From Streptomyces candidus (GTDB lineage Bacteria; Actinomycetota; Actinomycetes; Streptomycetales; Streptomycetaceae): DNA of 64,000 bases. The notes under the pieces were generated by a model. The model made no database searches, had not been told where the DNA came from, and saw nothing but the letters and a program-made list of their open reading frames with translations. Below are positions 9,472 through 17,494 of this stretch, piece by piece (position 1 is the stretch's first letter; each line of letters begins with the position of its first letter). The stretch spans positions 19,942-83,941 of the forward strand of contig NZ_JACHEM010000018.1 of assembly GCF_014207445.1 (NCBI RefSeq), given 5' to 3'. A program made the translations under genes and the position numbers.

Positions 9472-10461
9472 TCAGCCGCCGATCGCCGACATCGGGCGGT
9501 CCGGCTGGAGAAACGTCGGGTCGTCGAGGCCCGAGCCCGCCTTCTTGCCCCACATGGCGACCTTCCACAGCTCCGCGATCTCGCGGTCCGTGGCCTCCGA
9601 GCGCAACGCCGCACGCAGGTCGGACTCCTCACGGGCGAACAGGCAGGTACGCACCTGGCCGTCGGCGGTGAGCCGGGTGCGGTCGCAGGCCCCGCAGAAC
9701 GGGCGGGTCACGGAGGCGATGACGCCGACCCGGTGCGGGCCGCCGTCGACCACCCAGCGCTCGGCGGGCGCCGACCCGCGCTCGCGCTCGCCCTCCTCGG
9801 TGAGGGTGAAACGGGTGCGCAGCGATTCCAGGATGTCCCCGGCGGTGATCATGCCGTCGCGCTTCCAGCCGTGCTGGGCGTCGAGCGGCATCTGCTCGAT
9901 GAAGCGCAGTTCGTACTCGTTCTCCACGGCCCAGGCGAGGAGGTCGGGGGCCTCGTCGTCGTTGAGGCCGGGCATCAGGACGGCATTGACCTTGACCGGG
10001 GTGAGCCCTGCCGTGCGGGCGGCCGCCATGCCGTCGAGGACGTCGCGGTGCCGGTCGCGGCGGGTGAGGGTCTTGAAGACGTCGGGGCGCAACGTGTCCA
10101 GGGAGACGTTGACCCGGTCCAGGCCGGCCGCCTTGAGGGCGGCGGCGGTGCGCTTGAGTCCGATGCCGTTGGTGGTCAGCGACATCTTCGGGCGGGGCTC
10201 CAGGGCGGCGCACTGCTCGACGATGGAGACCAGGCCGGGGCGCAGAAGGGGTTCGCCGCCGGTGAAGCGCACCTCGGTGATGCCGAGGTCGGTGACGGCG
10301 ATGCGGATGAGTCGGACGATTTCGTCGTCGCTGAGGAGTTCCTGCTTGCCGAGCCATTGCAGGCCCTCTTCCGGCATGCAGTACGTGCAACGCAGGTTGC
10401 ACTTGTCCGTCAGCGAAACACGCAGGTCGGTGGCGACCCGGCCATAGGTGTCGATGAGCAC
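9472..10461 (-). CDS. moaA: GTP 3',8-cyclase (molybdenum cofactor biosynthesis)
   Basis: This 329-residue radical SAM enzyme carries out the first step of molybdopterin synthesis from GTP, together with MoaC. It has the N-terminal cluster motif CNLRCTYC (Cys21, 25, 28), the SAM-binding FTGGEPLLRP, and the C-terminal second cluster motif CGACDRTRL with a following Cys in QVRTC. The GTG at 10461 follows a GGGGAGGGGG site. The protein ends in SAIGG, close to the double-glycine tail needed for MoaA activity. No other moa genes are nearby. Confidence 0.95.
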   Translation of the reverse strand: MLIDTYGRVATDLRVSLTDKCNLRCTYCMPEEGLQWLGKQELLSDDEIVRLIRIAVTDLGITEVRFTGGEPLLRPGLVSIVEQCAALEPRPKMSLTTNGIGLKRTAAALKAAGLDRVNVSLDTLRPDVFKTLTRRDRHRDVLDGMAAARTAGLTPVKVNAVLMPGLNDDEAPDLLAWAVENEYELRFIEQMPLDAQHGWKRDGMITAGDILESLRTRFTLTEEGERERGSAPAERWVVDGGPHRVGVIASVTRPFCGACDRTRLTADGQVRTCLFAREESDLRAALRSEATDREIAELWKVAMWGKKAGSGLDDPTFLQPDRPMSAIGG

Positions 10462-10551
10462 TGTGGGCCCCCTCCCCGATGGGTGTCTGTTGTATTCGAC
10501 ACTACGCGACGACACCGACAACGCCGGGAAGAGATTTCCACGAGGGACGGC

Positions 10552-10585
10552 GGGGCCGCGTCGTAGGTCCCTACGACGCGGCCCC
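10552..10585. terminator. Terminator after the solute symporter gene
   Basis: This is a perfect 15-bp stem: GGGGCCGCGTCGTAG (10552-10566), loop GTCC, then CTACGACGCGGCCCC (10571-10585). It lies 25 bp past the symporter stop on the minus strand and separates that operon from moaA. Confidence 0.85.
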
Positions 10586-10610
10586 GGAATGCTGCGGGAC
10601 AACGGGTGGC

Positions 10611-12251
10611 TCAGTGCGCCCCGGTGCCCGTGAGGGACTTGACCTCCAGCTCGGCGTACTTGCCCTTGTCGGGCTCCTCCTTGGTGAGGACCGAGCCGAG
10701 CCAGCCGAGCAGGAAGCCCAGCGGGATCGAGATCAGGCCGGGGTTCTCCAGCGGGAACCAGGCGAAGTCGACGCCCTTGAACATGGACGTCGGCTTGCCG
10801 GAGACGACGGGCGAGAACAGGACGAGGAAGACGGCCGTGAAGAGACCGCCGTAGATCGACCACAGGGCGCCCTGGGTGGTGAACTTCTTCCAGAACAGGC
10901 TGTAGAGGATCGTCGGCAGGTTGGCGGAGGCGGCGACCGCGAAGGCGAGGGCGACGAGGCCGGCGACGTTGAGGTCACGGGCGAGGGCGCCGAGCGCGAT
11001 CGAGACGACGCCGATGAAGACGGTGGCCCAGCGGGCGGCCCTCATCTCCTCCTTCTCGGTGGCCTTGCCGCGCCGGATGACGTTCGCGTAGATGTCGTGC
11101 GCGAACGACGACGACGAGGCGAGGGTGAGGCCCGCGACGACCGCGAGGATCGTGGCGAAGGCGACGGCGGAGATCACGGCGAGGAGGATCGCGCCGCCGG
11201 TGGAGCCGGAACCGCCGCCGATTTCGAGCGCGGCCAGCGGGGCCGCGGTGTTGCCCGCCTTGTTGGACGAGGTGATGTCCTCGGGCTTGAGGAGTGCTGC
11301 CGCGCCGAAGCCGAGCACGATCGTCATCAGATAGAACGCGCCGATGATGCCGATCGCCCAGTTCACGGACTTGCGGGCGGCCTGGGCGGTGGGAACCGTG
11401 TAGAAGCGGATCAGAATGTGCGGCAGGCCGGCGGTGCCCAGCACGAGGGCGATGCCGAGCGAGAGGAAGTCCAGTTTGCTCATCGCGCTGACGCCGTACT
11501 TCAGGCCCGGCTCCAGGAAGCCTTCCTTGCCGCTGTTGGTGGCGGCCGCGCCCAGCAGGTCGGAGACGTTGAAGTTGAACTTCAGCAGGATCAGGAAGGT
11601 GATCAGCAGGGTGCCCGCGATGAGCAGGACCGCCTTGACCATCTGCACCCAGGTGGTGCCCTTCATGCCGCCGATGGTGACGTACACGATCATCAGGATG
11701 CCGACCAGGGCGACGATGGCGATCTTGCCGCCGTCGCTGGTGATACCGAGGAGCAGCGAGACGAGGACGCCCGCGCCCGCCATCTGCGCCAGCAGGTAGA
11801 AGATCGACACCACGATGGTGGAGGTGCCCGCCGCGGTCCGCACCGGGCGCTGTTTCATGCGGTACGCGAGGACGTCGCCCATCGTGTACCGGCCGGAGTT
11901 GCGCAGCGGCTCGGCGACGAGGAGCAGTGCGACCAGCCAGGCGACGAGGAAGCCGATGGAGTACAGGAAGCCGTCGTAGCCGAAGAGGGCGATGGATCCG
12001 GCGATGCCGAGGAAGGACGCGGCGGACATGTAGTCGCCGGAGATCGCCAGGCCGTTCTGGAAGCCGGTGAACTGGCGGCCGCCCGCGTAGAAGTCGGAGG
12101 CGCTCTTGGTCTGCTTGCCGGCCCAGACGGTGATGCCGAGGGTGGCGACCACGAAGAGGCCGAAGAGGGTGATGATCAGCGGACGGTGTTCGCTCGCGCC
12201 CTCGCCGGCGGCGAGCTGCCAGCCCGGGTGGGTCGGGTCGAGAAGGTTCAT
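10611..12251 (-). CDS. Solute:sodium symporter, acetate permease (ActP) type
   Basis: This 546-residue inner-membrane protein has about 13 transmembrane helices and is in the solute:sodium symporter family. Segments FYAGGRQFTGFQNGLAISGDYMSA, GRYTMGDVLAYR and GTAGLPHILIRFYTVPTA match the ActP/acetate-glycolate permease branch. It is cotranscribed with an upstream DUF485 gene (4-bp ATGA overlap), the same pairing as yjcH-actP in E. coli. The substrate is therefore probably acetate or another short monocarboxylate; that remains inference. A strong terminator follows. Confidence 0.9.
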   Translation of the reverse strand: MNLLDPTHPGWQLAAGEGASEHRPLIITLFGLFVVATLGITVWAGKQTKSASDFYAGGRQFTGFQNGLAISGDYMSAASFLGIAGSIALFGYDGFLYSIGFLVAWLVALLLVAEPLRNSGRYTMGDVLAYRMKQRPVRTAAGTSTIVVSIFYLLAQMAGAGVLVSLLLGITSDGGKIAIVALVGILMIVYVTIGGMKGTTWVQMVKAVLLIAGTLLITFLILLKFNFNVSDLLGAAATNSGKEGFLEPGLKYGVSAMSKLDFLSLGIALVLGTAGLPHILIRFYTVPTAQAARKSVNWAIGIIGAFYLMTIVLGFGAAALLKPEDITSSNKAGNTAAPLAALEIGGGSGSTGGAILLAVISAVAFATILAVVAGLTLASSSSFAHDIYANVIRRGKATEKEEMRAARWATVFIGVVSIALGALARDLNVAGLVALAFAVAASANLPTILYSLFWKKFTTQGALWSIYGGLFTAVFLVLFSPVVSGKPTSMFKGVDFAWFPLENPGLISIPLGFLLGWLGSVLTKEEPDKGKYAELEVKSLTGTGAH

Positions 12252-12613
12252 TCTCCGGCCTCCAGACGGGACTTGATGGCGGCCGACTTGGGGTCGAGCT
12301 TGGTCGCCGCGTGCCGCGAGTAGAACCAGGCGATGAGGAAGGTCGTCAGGAACTGGCCGAGGCCGAAGACGAGAGCGACGTTGATGTTGCCGAAGACCTT
12401 CGTGCCCATGAATCCGCCGGCGTAGTTCGACATCAGTACGTACAGCAGGTACCAGGCGATGAACGCGAGGGTGAGGGGGAAGGCGAAGGAGCGGTGGGCA
12501 CGGCGCAGTTCGCCGAATTCCGCACTCTCCTGCACCTCGACGAACTTCTCCGTCGTGGGCCCGGCAGGGCTGGTGTCCGATCCGCCCTGGGGCGGTGGTG
12601 CCTCGGTGGTCAC
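12248..12613 (-). CDS. DUF485 small membrane protein (YjcH-like)
   Basis: This 121-residue partner of the symporter has a Pro/Gly-rich N-tail and then the family segment EFGELRRAHRSFAFPLTLAFI. Two transmembrane helices lie at about residues 47-66 and 80-100, and the C-terminus is charged (FYSRHAATKLDP). DUF485 genes nearly always precede ActP-type symporters; their role is unproven but is probably assembly or regulation of the carrier. The GTG at 12613 is chosen because GGAGATTCC precedes it directly and the family pattern starts downstream. Confidence 0.88.
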   Translation of the reverse strand: MTTEAPPPQGGSDTSPAGPTTEKFVEVQESAEFGELRRAHRSFAFPLTLAFIAWYLLYVLMSNYAGGFMGTKVFGNINVALVFGLGQFLTTFLIAWFYSRHAATKLDPKSAAIKSRLEAGE

Positions 12614-12757
12614 GGAATCTCCTCGCGACGCGGGTGGGGTGGGTGTCGGGGTGGAGCGGCTCAAAATGACCTCACGGGGAAGGGGTGGTTGGTGCTGCCT
12701 CCCCCTGACAACGGCACGGTCCGCGTGGCGACTCGGTTCACGGGTCGTGTTTTCTTT

Positions 12758-12783
12758 TCCGAACTCGTTGTCCGAACTCATTG
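12758..12783. repeat. 13-bp tandem direct repeat in divergent promoter region
   Basis: TCCGAACTCGTTG (12758-12770) is followed directly by TCCGAACTCATTG (12771-12783), with one mismatch. It lies in the 266-bp region between the DUF485-symporter operon (minus strand) and the subtilase gene (plus strand), in a relatively AT-rich patch. Head-to-tail sites of this size can be binding sites for a regulator. No factor is assigned. Confidence 0.45.
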
Positions 12784-12879
12784 ATCCGGCGGGTTGATCG
12801 GCGATAGCTTCGCTGGTCATGTACCCGTCCAACCGCAGATGTGCGGTAGGGCGTTCGGCACGGATGATGTGGAGAACCC

Positions 12880-14409
12880 ATGGCTCATCTGGGAACCAGA
12901 CGGTCGCGCGCACTGGCGCTGCCCGTCGGGCTTGCACTGACTGCCTCGCTCGGCTTCCTGCCGATGACCTCGGCGACGGCGGCCCCCGTGGAGGAGGTTG
13001 CGGCTGCCGCCCCCGTCGCGGACGGCCCGAAGCTGTCGTACGTGGTGAACATCAGCGGCGGCAAGTCCACCGCGGCGTCGGTCAAGAAGGCGATAGCCAA
13101 GGCCGGCGGCACCATAGTGGTGTCGTACGACAAGATAGGCGTCATCGTCGTCACCTCCCAGAACCCCGAGTTCGGGAAGCAGATCCGCACGGTGCGCGGC
13201 GTCGACTCGGCCGGTGCCACCCGCACCGCTCCGATCCAGGTCGCCGCCACCACGGAGGAGGGCTCCACGGAGCGGCTCACCGCGAGCGAGGCGCAGGCCG
13301 CCGCGAAGAAGGCGACCGCGGCCGAGGACCCGCTGGAGCCGCTGCTCTGGGCACTGCCGGCCATCCGCGCGGACAAGGCGCACCAGAAGACCCTCGGTTC
13401 CAAGAAGGTCAACGTCACCGTCATCGACACGGGTGTCGACGACACCCACCCGGACCTGGCGCCGAACTTCGACGCCAAGAGCTCGGCGAGCTGCGTCGGC
13501 GGCAAGGCGGACACCACGGCCGGTGCGTGGCGTCCGAAGGCCGACGAGTCCGACCACGGCACGCACGTGGCGGGCACCATCGCCGCCGCGAAGAACGGCG
13601 TCGGCGTCACGGGCGTCGCCCCGGGCGTGAAGGTCTCCGGCATCAAGGTCGCCGACGCGACCGGCTTCTTCTACACCGAGGCCGTCGTCTGCGCGTTCAT
13701 GTACGCCGCCGAGCACGGTGCGGACGTCACGAACAACAGCTACTACACCGACCCGTGGATGTTCAACTGCAAGGACGACCCGGACCAGGGCGCCCTCGTG
13801 GAGGCCACGGACCGGGCCCACGGGTACGCCTGGAAGAAGGGCACGATCTCCGTCGCCTCGTCGGGCAACTCGAACTTCGACCTCGCTGCCAAGGAGATCG
13901 TCGACACGACGAGCCCGAACGACTCCACGCCGGGTTCGCGGACGATCGACCCGAAGAAGTGCCTCGACATCCCGATGCAGCTGGACGACGTGCTGACGGT
14001 CTCCGCGACCGGCGCCAAGAACCTGAAGTCGTCGTACTCCAACTACGGCAAGGGTGTCATCGACATCGCCGCTCCCGGCGGCGACCGCACGGCGTACCAG
14101 GCGCCGGAGGGCCCGGCCGTCGACGGCCGGATCCTGTCGACCGTGCCGGGCGGCTACGGCTACAAGAACGGCACCTCGATGGCGTCGCCGCACGTCGCGG
14201 GCGTCCTCGCGCTGCTGAAGTCGACGCACCCGAACGCCACTCCGCGCCAGCTGGAGCGGATGGTGACGACGCACGCCGAGAGCACCCCGTGCGGTGAGCC
14301 GTACGACATCAACAAGGACGGCAAGATCGACGCGGTCTGCGAGGGCGGCGTGAACGACAACGGCTTCTACGGAGCCGGGATCATCGACGCCCTGCGCGCG
14401 GTGCGCTAG
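12880..14409 (+). CDS. Secreted S8 family serine protease (subtilisin-like)
   Basis: This 509-residue exported protease has a signal peptide at residues 1-35 (basic start, ALALPVGLALTASLG core, ATAA cleavage region). A propeptide-like region follows to about 150, then the peptidase domain with Asp183 (VIDTGVD), His226 (HGTHVAG) and Ser433 (GTSMASPHVAG). The oxyanion Asn is in ASSGNSN. Extra Cys residues (205, 270, 297, 361 and near the C-terminus) suggest disulfides. The ATG is preceded by TGGAGAACCC. Divergence from the symporter operon implies separate control. Confidence 0.95.
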   Translation: MAHLGTRRSRALALPVGLALTASLGFLPMTSATAAPVEEVAAAAPVADGPKLSYVVNISGGKSTAASVKKAIAKAGGTIVVSYDKIGVIVVTSQNPEFGKQIRTVRGVDSAGATRTAPIQVAATTEEGSTERLTASEAQAAAKKATAAEDPLEPLLWALPAIRADKAHQKTLGSKKVNVTVIDTGVDDTHPDLAPNFDAKSSASCVGGKADTTAGAWRPKADESDHGTHVAGTIAAAKNGVGVTGVAPGVKVSGIKVADATGFFYTEAVVCAFMYAAEHGADVTNNSYYTDPWMFNCKDDPDQGALVEATDRAHGYAWKKGTISVASSGNSNFDLAAKEIVDTTSPNDSTPGSRTIDPKKCLDIPMQLDDVLTVSATGAKNLKSSYSNYGKGVIDIAAPGGDRTAYQAPEGPAVDGRILSTVPGGYGYKNGTSMASPHVAGVLALLKSTHPNATPRQLERMVTTHAESTPCGEPYDINKDGKIDAVCEGGVNDNGFYGAGIIDALRAVR

Positions 14410-14436
14410 ACGGCACCGCCGGGCACTGGTCAGGAG

Positions 14437-15132
14437 TCAACGGGGCGGGGAGCTGCGCGTGTCCCGCCGGTCGCGGACGTTCCGCGGCCGGTGGCGCGGC
14501 GCCCCGCCCTCCTTGCTGCCCGGTGCCCCGAGTACCCCGAGTGCCAGCAGGAGTTGGGCCGCGGTGTAGGTGCCCATGACCCAGAAGTCGGGCGCGGGCG
14601 GCTGCGGCCACTGGGCGACGCCGGTGGCGATGAGGGTGTCGGAGAGCAGGAACAGGGCGCCGCCCGCACCCGCGTACGGGCCGAGGCCGCCGGCCCGGAA
14701 CGCCATGCCGGTGAGCAGCAGGCTGTACCCGGCGACCGGGACGCGCATGTCGGCCGGCAGGTCGGGCCAGAGCAGGACGACGACGGCGACGAGCGCGAGC
14801 GCGTACCCGGCGCCGAGCGGGCGGCTCACCGGTGCGCCCCGGAAGAGCAGCAGGTAACAGACGTGCCCGAGGGCGAAGGACCCCATGCCGAGCAGGAAGG
14901 CCGGGTCCGCGTCGAAGAGCAGCGCGACGTCGCCGCCCCAGCCGAGGAGCAGCGCCACGACCAGCAGGCGCGGTCCGCCGCGCGCGGCCACGTACCCGGC
15001 GAGCAGCGGCATCAGGAGCGGTTTGGCCGTCGCGTGCACCGCCCACGCCCCGGCGAGCAGTCCGGCGAGGTCGACGGCGGCGGCGCAGAGGAAGGCGGCG
15101 AGCAGGGCGCGGGACAGCCGGCCACGGGTCAC
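14437..15132 (-). CDS. YhhN/TMEM86 family protein, lysoplasmalogenase-like
   Basis: This 231-residue protein has eight hydrophobic helices. It matches the YhhN/TMEM86 family by the N-terminal KPLLMPLLAGYVA, the central LLLGWGGDVALLF with its conserved Asp, and GHVCYLLLF. Animal TMEM86 proteins hydrolyse the vinyl-ether bond of lysoplasmalogens; bacterial members are less studied. The GTG start at 15132 overlaps the stop of the upstream sterol-desaturase-superfamily gene (GTGA), so the two are translationally coupled. The C-tail is charged and rich in Arg. Confidence 0.85.
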   Translation of the reverse strand: MTRGRLSRALLAAFLCAAAVDLAGLLAGAWAVHATAKPLLMPLLAGYVAARGGPRLLVVALLLGWGGDVALLFDADPAFLLGMGSFALGHVCYLLLFRGAPVSRPLGAGYALALVAVVVLLWPDLPADMRVPVAGYSLLLTGMAFRAGGLGPYAGAGGALFLLSDTLIATGVAQWPQPPAPDFWVMGTYTAAQLLLALGVLGAPGSKEGGAPRHRPRNVRDRRDTRSSPPR

Positions 15133-16055
15133 GCGGCGGGCTCCGGCTGCTGCGCGGTGGCGGTCGTGTCCGCCGGGGTCGCGGTCGTCTCGACCGGGGT
15201 CGCGGTCGCACCGGCCGGGGTCGCGGTCCCCGGCTGCCAGCCGGGCCCCGCGAAGACGCGTCCCGCGCGCTCCCGCCAGGTGCGCGCGGCGCGTACGTCA
15301 CGGGCGATGGCGGCGTACTCGTGGGTGGCGACGCGCAGCGGGTTGTAGGTTTCGATGTTCTTCGTCAGCCCGTAGACGGGGCGGTCGGTCTCGCTCACGA
15401 ACGAGCGGAAGAGCCGGTCCCAGACGATCAGGATGCCGCCGAAGTTGCGGTCCAGGTAGCCGCCCTGCGAGGCGTGGTGCACCCGGTGGTGCGAGGGCGT
15501 GTTGAGGACGTACTCGAAGGGCCTGGGCAGCTTGCCGACCCGTTCGGTGTGCACCCAGAACTGGTAGACGAGGTTCGCGGACGAGCAGAACGCGAGGGCG
15601 GCCGGATGCACTCCGCAGGCGATGAGCGGCAGGTAGAACGGCCAGACGGTGAGCGTCGTCCAGGGCTGGCGCAGCGCGGTGGTGAAGTTGAACTTCCGGC
15701 TGGAGTGGTGGACGACGTGGCAGGCCCACAGGATGCGGACCACGTGGTGGCCGCGGTGCGACCAGTAGTAGAAGAAGTCCTGTGCGAGCAGCATCAGCGG
15801 GATCGTCCACCACAGCACGGGGACGCGGGCGGGCGTCAGTTCGTACACCGCCGTGTAGACCGCGACGATGGGGATCTTCCACAGGAGGTCGAAGCCGATA
15901 CTGCCGAGCCCCATGGTGATGCTGGTGGCGGCGTCCTTGGTCTCGTACCCCTCGGCGTCGTCGTCGGGATGCAGGCGGTAGCTCACGATTTCGAGCACGG
16001 TGAGCAGGACGAAGGCGGGTATCGACCACAGCACGACATCGGGCAGGTTCGGCAT
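15129..16055 (-). CDS. Fatty acid hydroxylase/sterol desaturase superfamily protein
   Basis: This 308-residue integral membrane di-iron oxygenase carries the histidine boxes HRGHH, HVVHHSS and SHHRVHH, with further His residues, on a four-helix scaffold. The superfamily hydroxylates or desaturates lipids and includes alkylglycerol monooxygenase (TMEM195). The C-terminus from about residue 275 is a low-complexity tail built from repeated TATP-like units. It is coupled to the downstream YhhN-family gene by a GTGA overlap, which suggests a shared lipid substrate. Sterol substrates are unlikely in Streptomyces. Confidence 0.88.
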   Translation of the reverse strand: MPNLPDVVLWSIPAFVLLTVLEIVSYRLHPDDDAEGYETKDAATSITMGLGSIGFDLLWKIPIVAVYTAVYELTPARVPVLWWTIPLMLLAQDFFYYWSHRGHHVVRILWACHVVHHSSRKFNFTTALRQPWTTLTVWPFYLPLIACGVHPAALAFCSSANLVYQFWVHTERVGKLPRPFEYVLNTPSHHRVHHASQGGYLDRNFGGILIVWDRLFRSFVSETDRPVYGLTKNIETYNPLRVATHEYAAIARDVRAARTWRERAGRVFAGPGWQPGTATPAGATATPVETTATPADTTATAQQPEPAA

Positions 16056-16148
16056 GCCCGCACGATAGAGGCGCGGGCGGGGGCCCGACTAGAGGTTGTT
16101 ACCCACAAGTATGTAAGAAGTCCCGTCAGGAACGGGGGCGGTGCGGGG

Positions 16149-16418
16149 TCAGGGGCGCGGCCGGTCGGTGTGCCGGTTCTCGTGGTACGTGGGTGACGTG
16201 ACGAGCGTCAGCAGCCGCTTGTCGATGTCGGAGGGCTCGACCAGTTCGGCGAGCACCTGCGTCGGCACGGCGTCGGGGTCGCGCAGCAGCGCGAGCATCA
16301 GGTGTTCCGCGCCGGTGTGGCGGTGCCCGAGGGAGACGGCGATGCGGCCCGCCTCGGCCACCAGGGCGTCAAAGCGCGGCGTCGTACAGGGAGTTGTGTC
16401 GTGCGCCATACGGTCCAT
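16149..16418 (-). CDS. Stand-alone Clp N-domain protein
   Basis: This 89-residue protein consists of one Clp-N repeat: FDALVAEAGRIAVSLGHRHTGAEHLMLALL matches the ClpA/ClpC N-terminal domain, which binds adaptors and substrates. There is no AAA+ ATPase part. It could act as an adaptor or competitor for ClpC, as proposed for other Clp-N-only proteins; that is inference. Start choice is uncertain: ATGs at 16427, 16418 and 16409 are in frame, and 16418 has the best upstream purine site (GGTGGGC). It lies downstream of the VIT1/CCC1 gene. Confidence 0.75.
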   Translation of the reverse strand: MDRMAHDTTPCTTPRFDALVAEAGRIAVSLGHRHTGAEHLMLALLRDPDAVPTQVLAELVEPSDIDKRLLTLVTSPTYHENRHTDRPRP

Positions 16419-16492
16419 GCCCACCATGGTGGCGAAGGTCCGTGCGACGGGGCACCCCCTCGGCCGGACAAAAACCACGCGGTGCCCCGCCG

Positions 16493-17203
16493 TTACACGC
16501 CCACCGCGCCCAGCAGGGTTCCCGCCAGGTACGTCACCGCCATCGCGAGCGCCCCGCCCGCCATGTTCCGCCACACCGCCGGCCTGGGCGGTGCGGCACC
16601 GAGCCGGGCGCTCCCCCAGCCGGTGAACGCGAGGGCGAGCAGCACCGAGACCACCGTCACCGGCAGCCGCCACGACTGCGGCGGCAGGATGATCGCGAGG
16701 AGCGGGAGCAGTGCACCGACGGTGAAGGCGGCGAAACTCGCCCAGGCCGCGTGCCAGGGATTGGTGAGTTCGTCGGGGTCGATTCCTAGCTCCACACGCG
16801 CGTGCGCGCGCAAGGCGTCGCGCTCGGTGAGCTGTTCCGCGGCCTCCCGGGCCAGCTCGGGGGTCAGGCCGCGGCTCTGGAGGAGCTGGGTCAGCTCGTC
16901 CAGTTCCTCCTCGGGCTGCTCCCTCAGTTCCCGCTTCTCCAGCGCCAGGGCGGCCTTCTCCGCGTCGCGCTGCGTCGACACGGAGACGTACTCGCCCGCC
17001 GCCATCGACATGGAGCCCGCGAGGAGGCCGGCCAGACCGGCCGTCAGGAGGGTGGCACGGTCGTCGGTGGCTCCGGCGACGCCCACGACGATGCCCGCAG
17101 TGGAGACGATGCCGTCGTTCGCGCCGAGGACCCCGGCCCGCAGCCAGTTGAGGCGGGATCCGAGGTCCTCGTGGTGGGGTTCGTACCCCTGCGTGTCGCT
17201 CAC
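16493..17203 (-). CDS. VIT1/CCC1 family metal transporter
   Basis: This 236-residue membrane protein is of the vacuolar iron transporter family (Fe2+/Mn2+ export or compartmentation). The family start WLRAGVLGANDGIVSTAGIVVGVAGA is followed by LLAGSMSMAAGEYVSVSTQRD. A cytoplasmic Glu-rich helical segment at about residues 80-145 (metal-binding region in VIT1) and three C-terminal helices follow. The GTG at 17203 is chosen because the conserved HEDLGSRLNWLR lies just after it. Divergent from the exonuclease gene with a 291-bp spacer. Confidence 0.9.
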   Translation of the reverse strand: MSDTQGYEPHHEDLGSRLNWLRAGVLGANDGIVSTAGIVVGVAGATDDRATLLTAGLAGLLAGSMSMAAGEYVSVSTQRDAEKAALALEKRELREQPEEELDELTQLLQSRGLTPELAREAAEQLTERDALRAHARVELGIDPDELTNPWHAAWASFAAFTVGALLPLLAIILPPQSWRLPVTVVSVLLALAFTGWGSARLGAAPPRPAVWRNMAGGALAMAVTYLAGTLLGAVGV

Positions 17204-17459
17204 CCCGCGAGGATTCCACCCCGCCGTTCCCCGGACGCGTACCGACCCGCCCGGCGCGACGGCGGGCGCGGCGCCCCGCTCTGGTGGCTGTTGGACCGGT
17301 CGCCGTACTCGCGGCGCGGAGCGCGTCTCGGCGGGGATGGTTCCTTGCGCCACCGGGCGGCGCCCCAACCCCCGCGCGACCCTTCCTCGTTGTGCCGCGG
17401 ACACCGGGCGGCGAGGGTCTCCTCGCGACCGCCGGGACGGGGCAGACCTGGGCGAATAG

Positions 17460-17474
17460 GGGACTGTCAGTCCC
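17460..17474. promoter_or_regulatory. Palindrome upstream of the exonuclease gene
   Basis: GGGACTG-T-CAGTCCC is a perfect 7-bp inverted repeat. It lies 6 bp upstream of TATTCT (17481-17486), which could be a -10 element for the gene starting at 17495. A factor bound here would overlap the promoter. The remaining 17204-17459 spacer shows no gene and no clear site. Confidence 0.4.
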
Positions 17475-17494
17475 GGCCCGTATTCTCTGTGACC

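Noticed and set aside
10479..12323. A 614-codon plus-strand open frame rich in Asp, Glu and Gly
   Set aside because: It is antisense to the symporter gene; the acidic repeats come from reading a membrane-protein gene backward.
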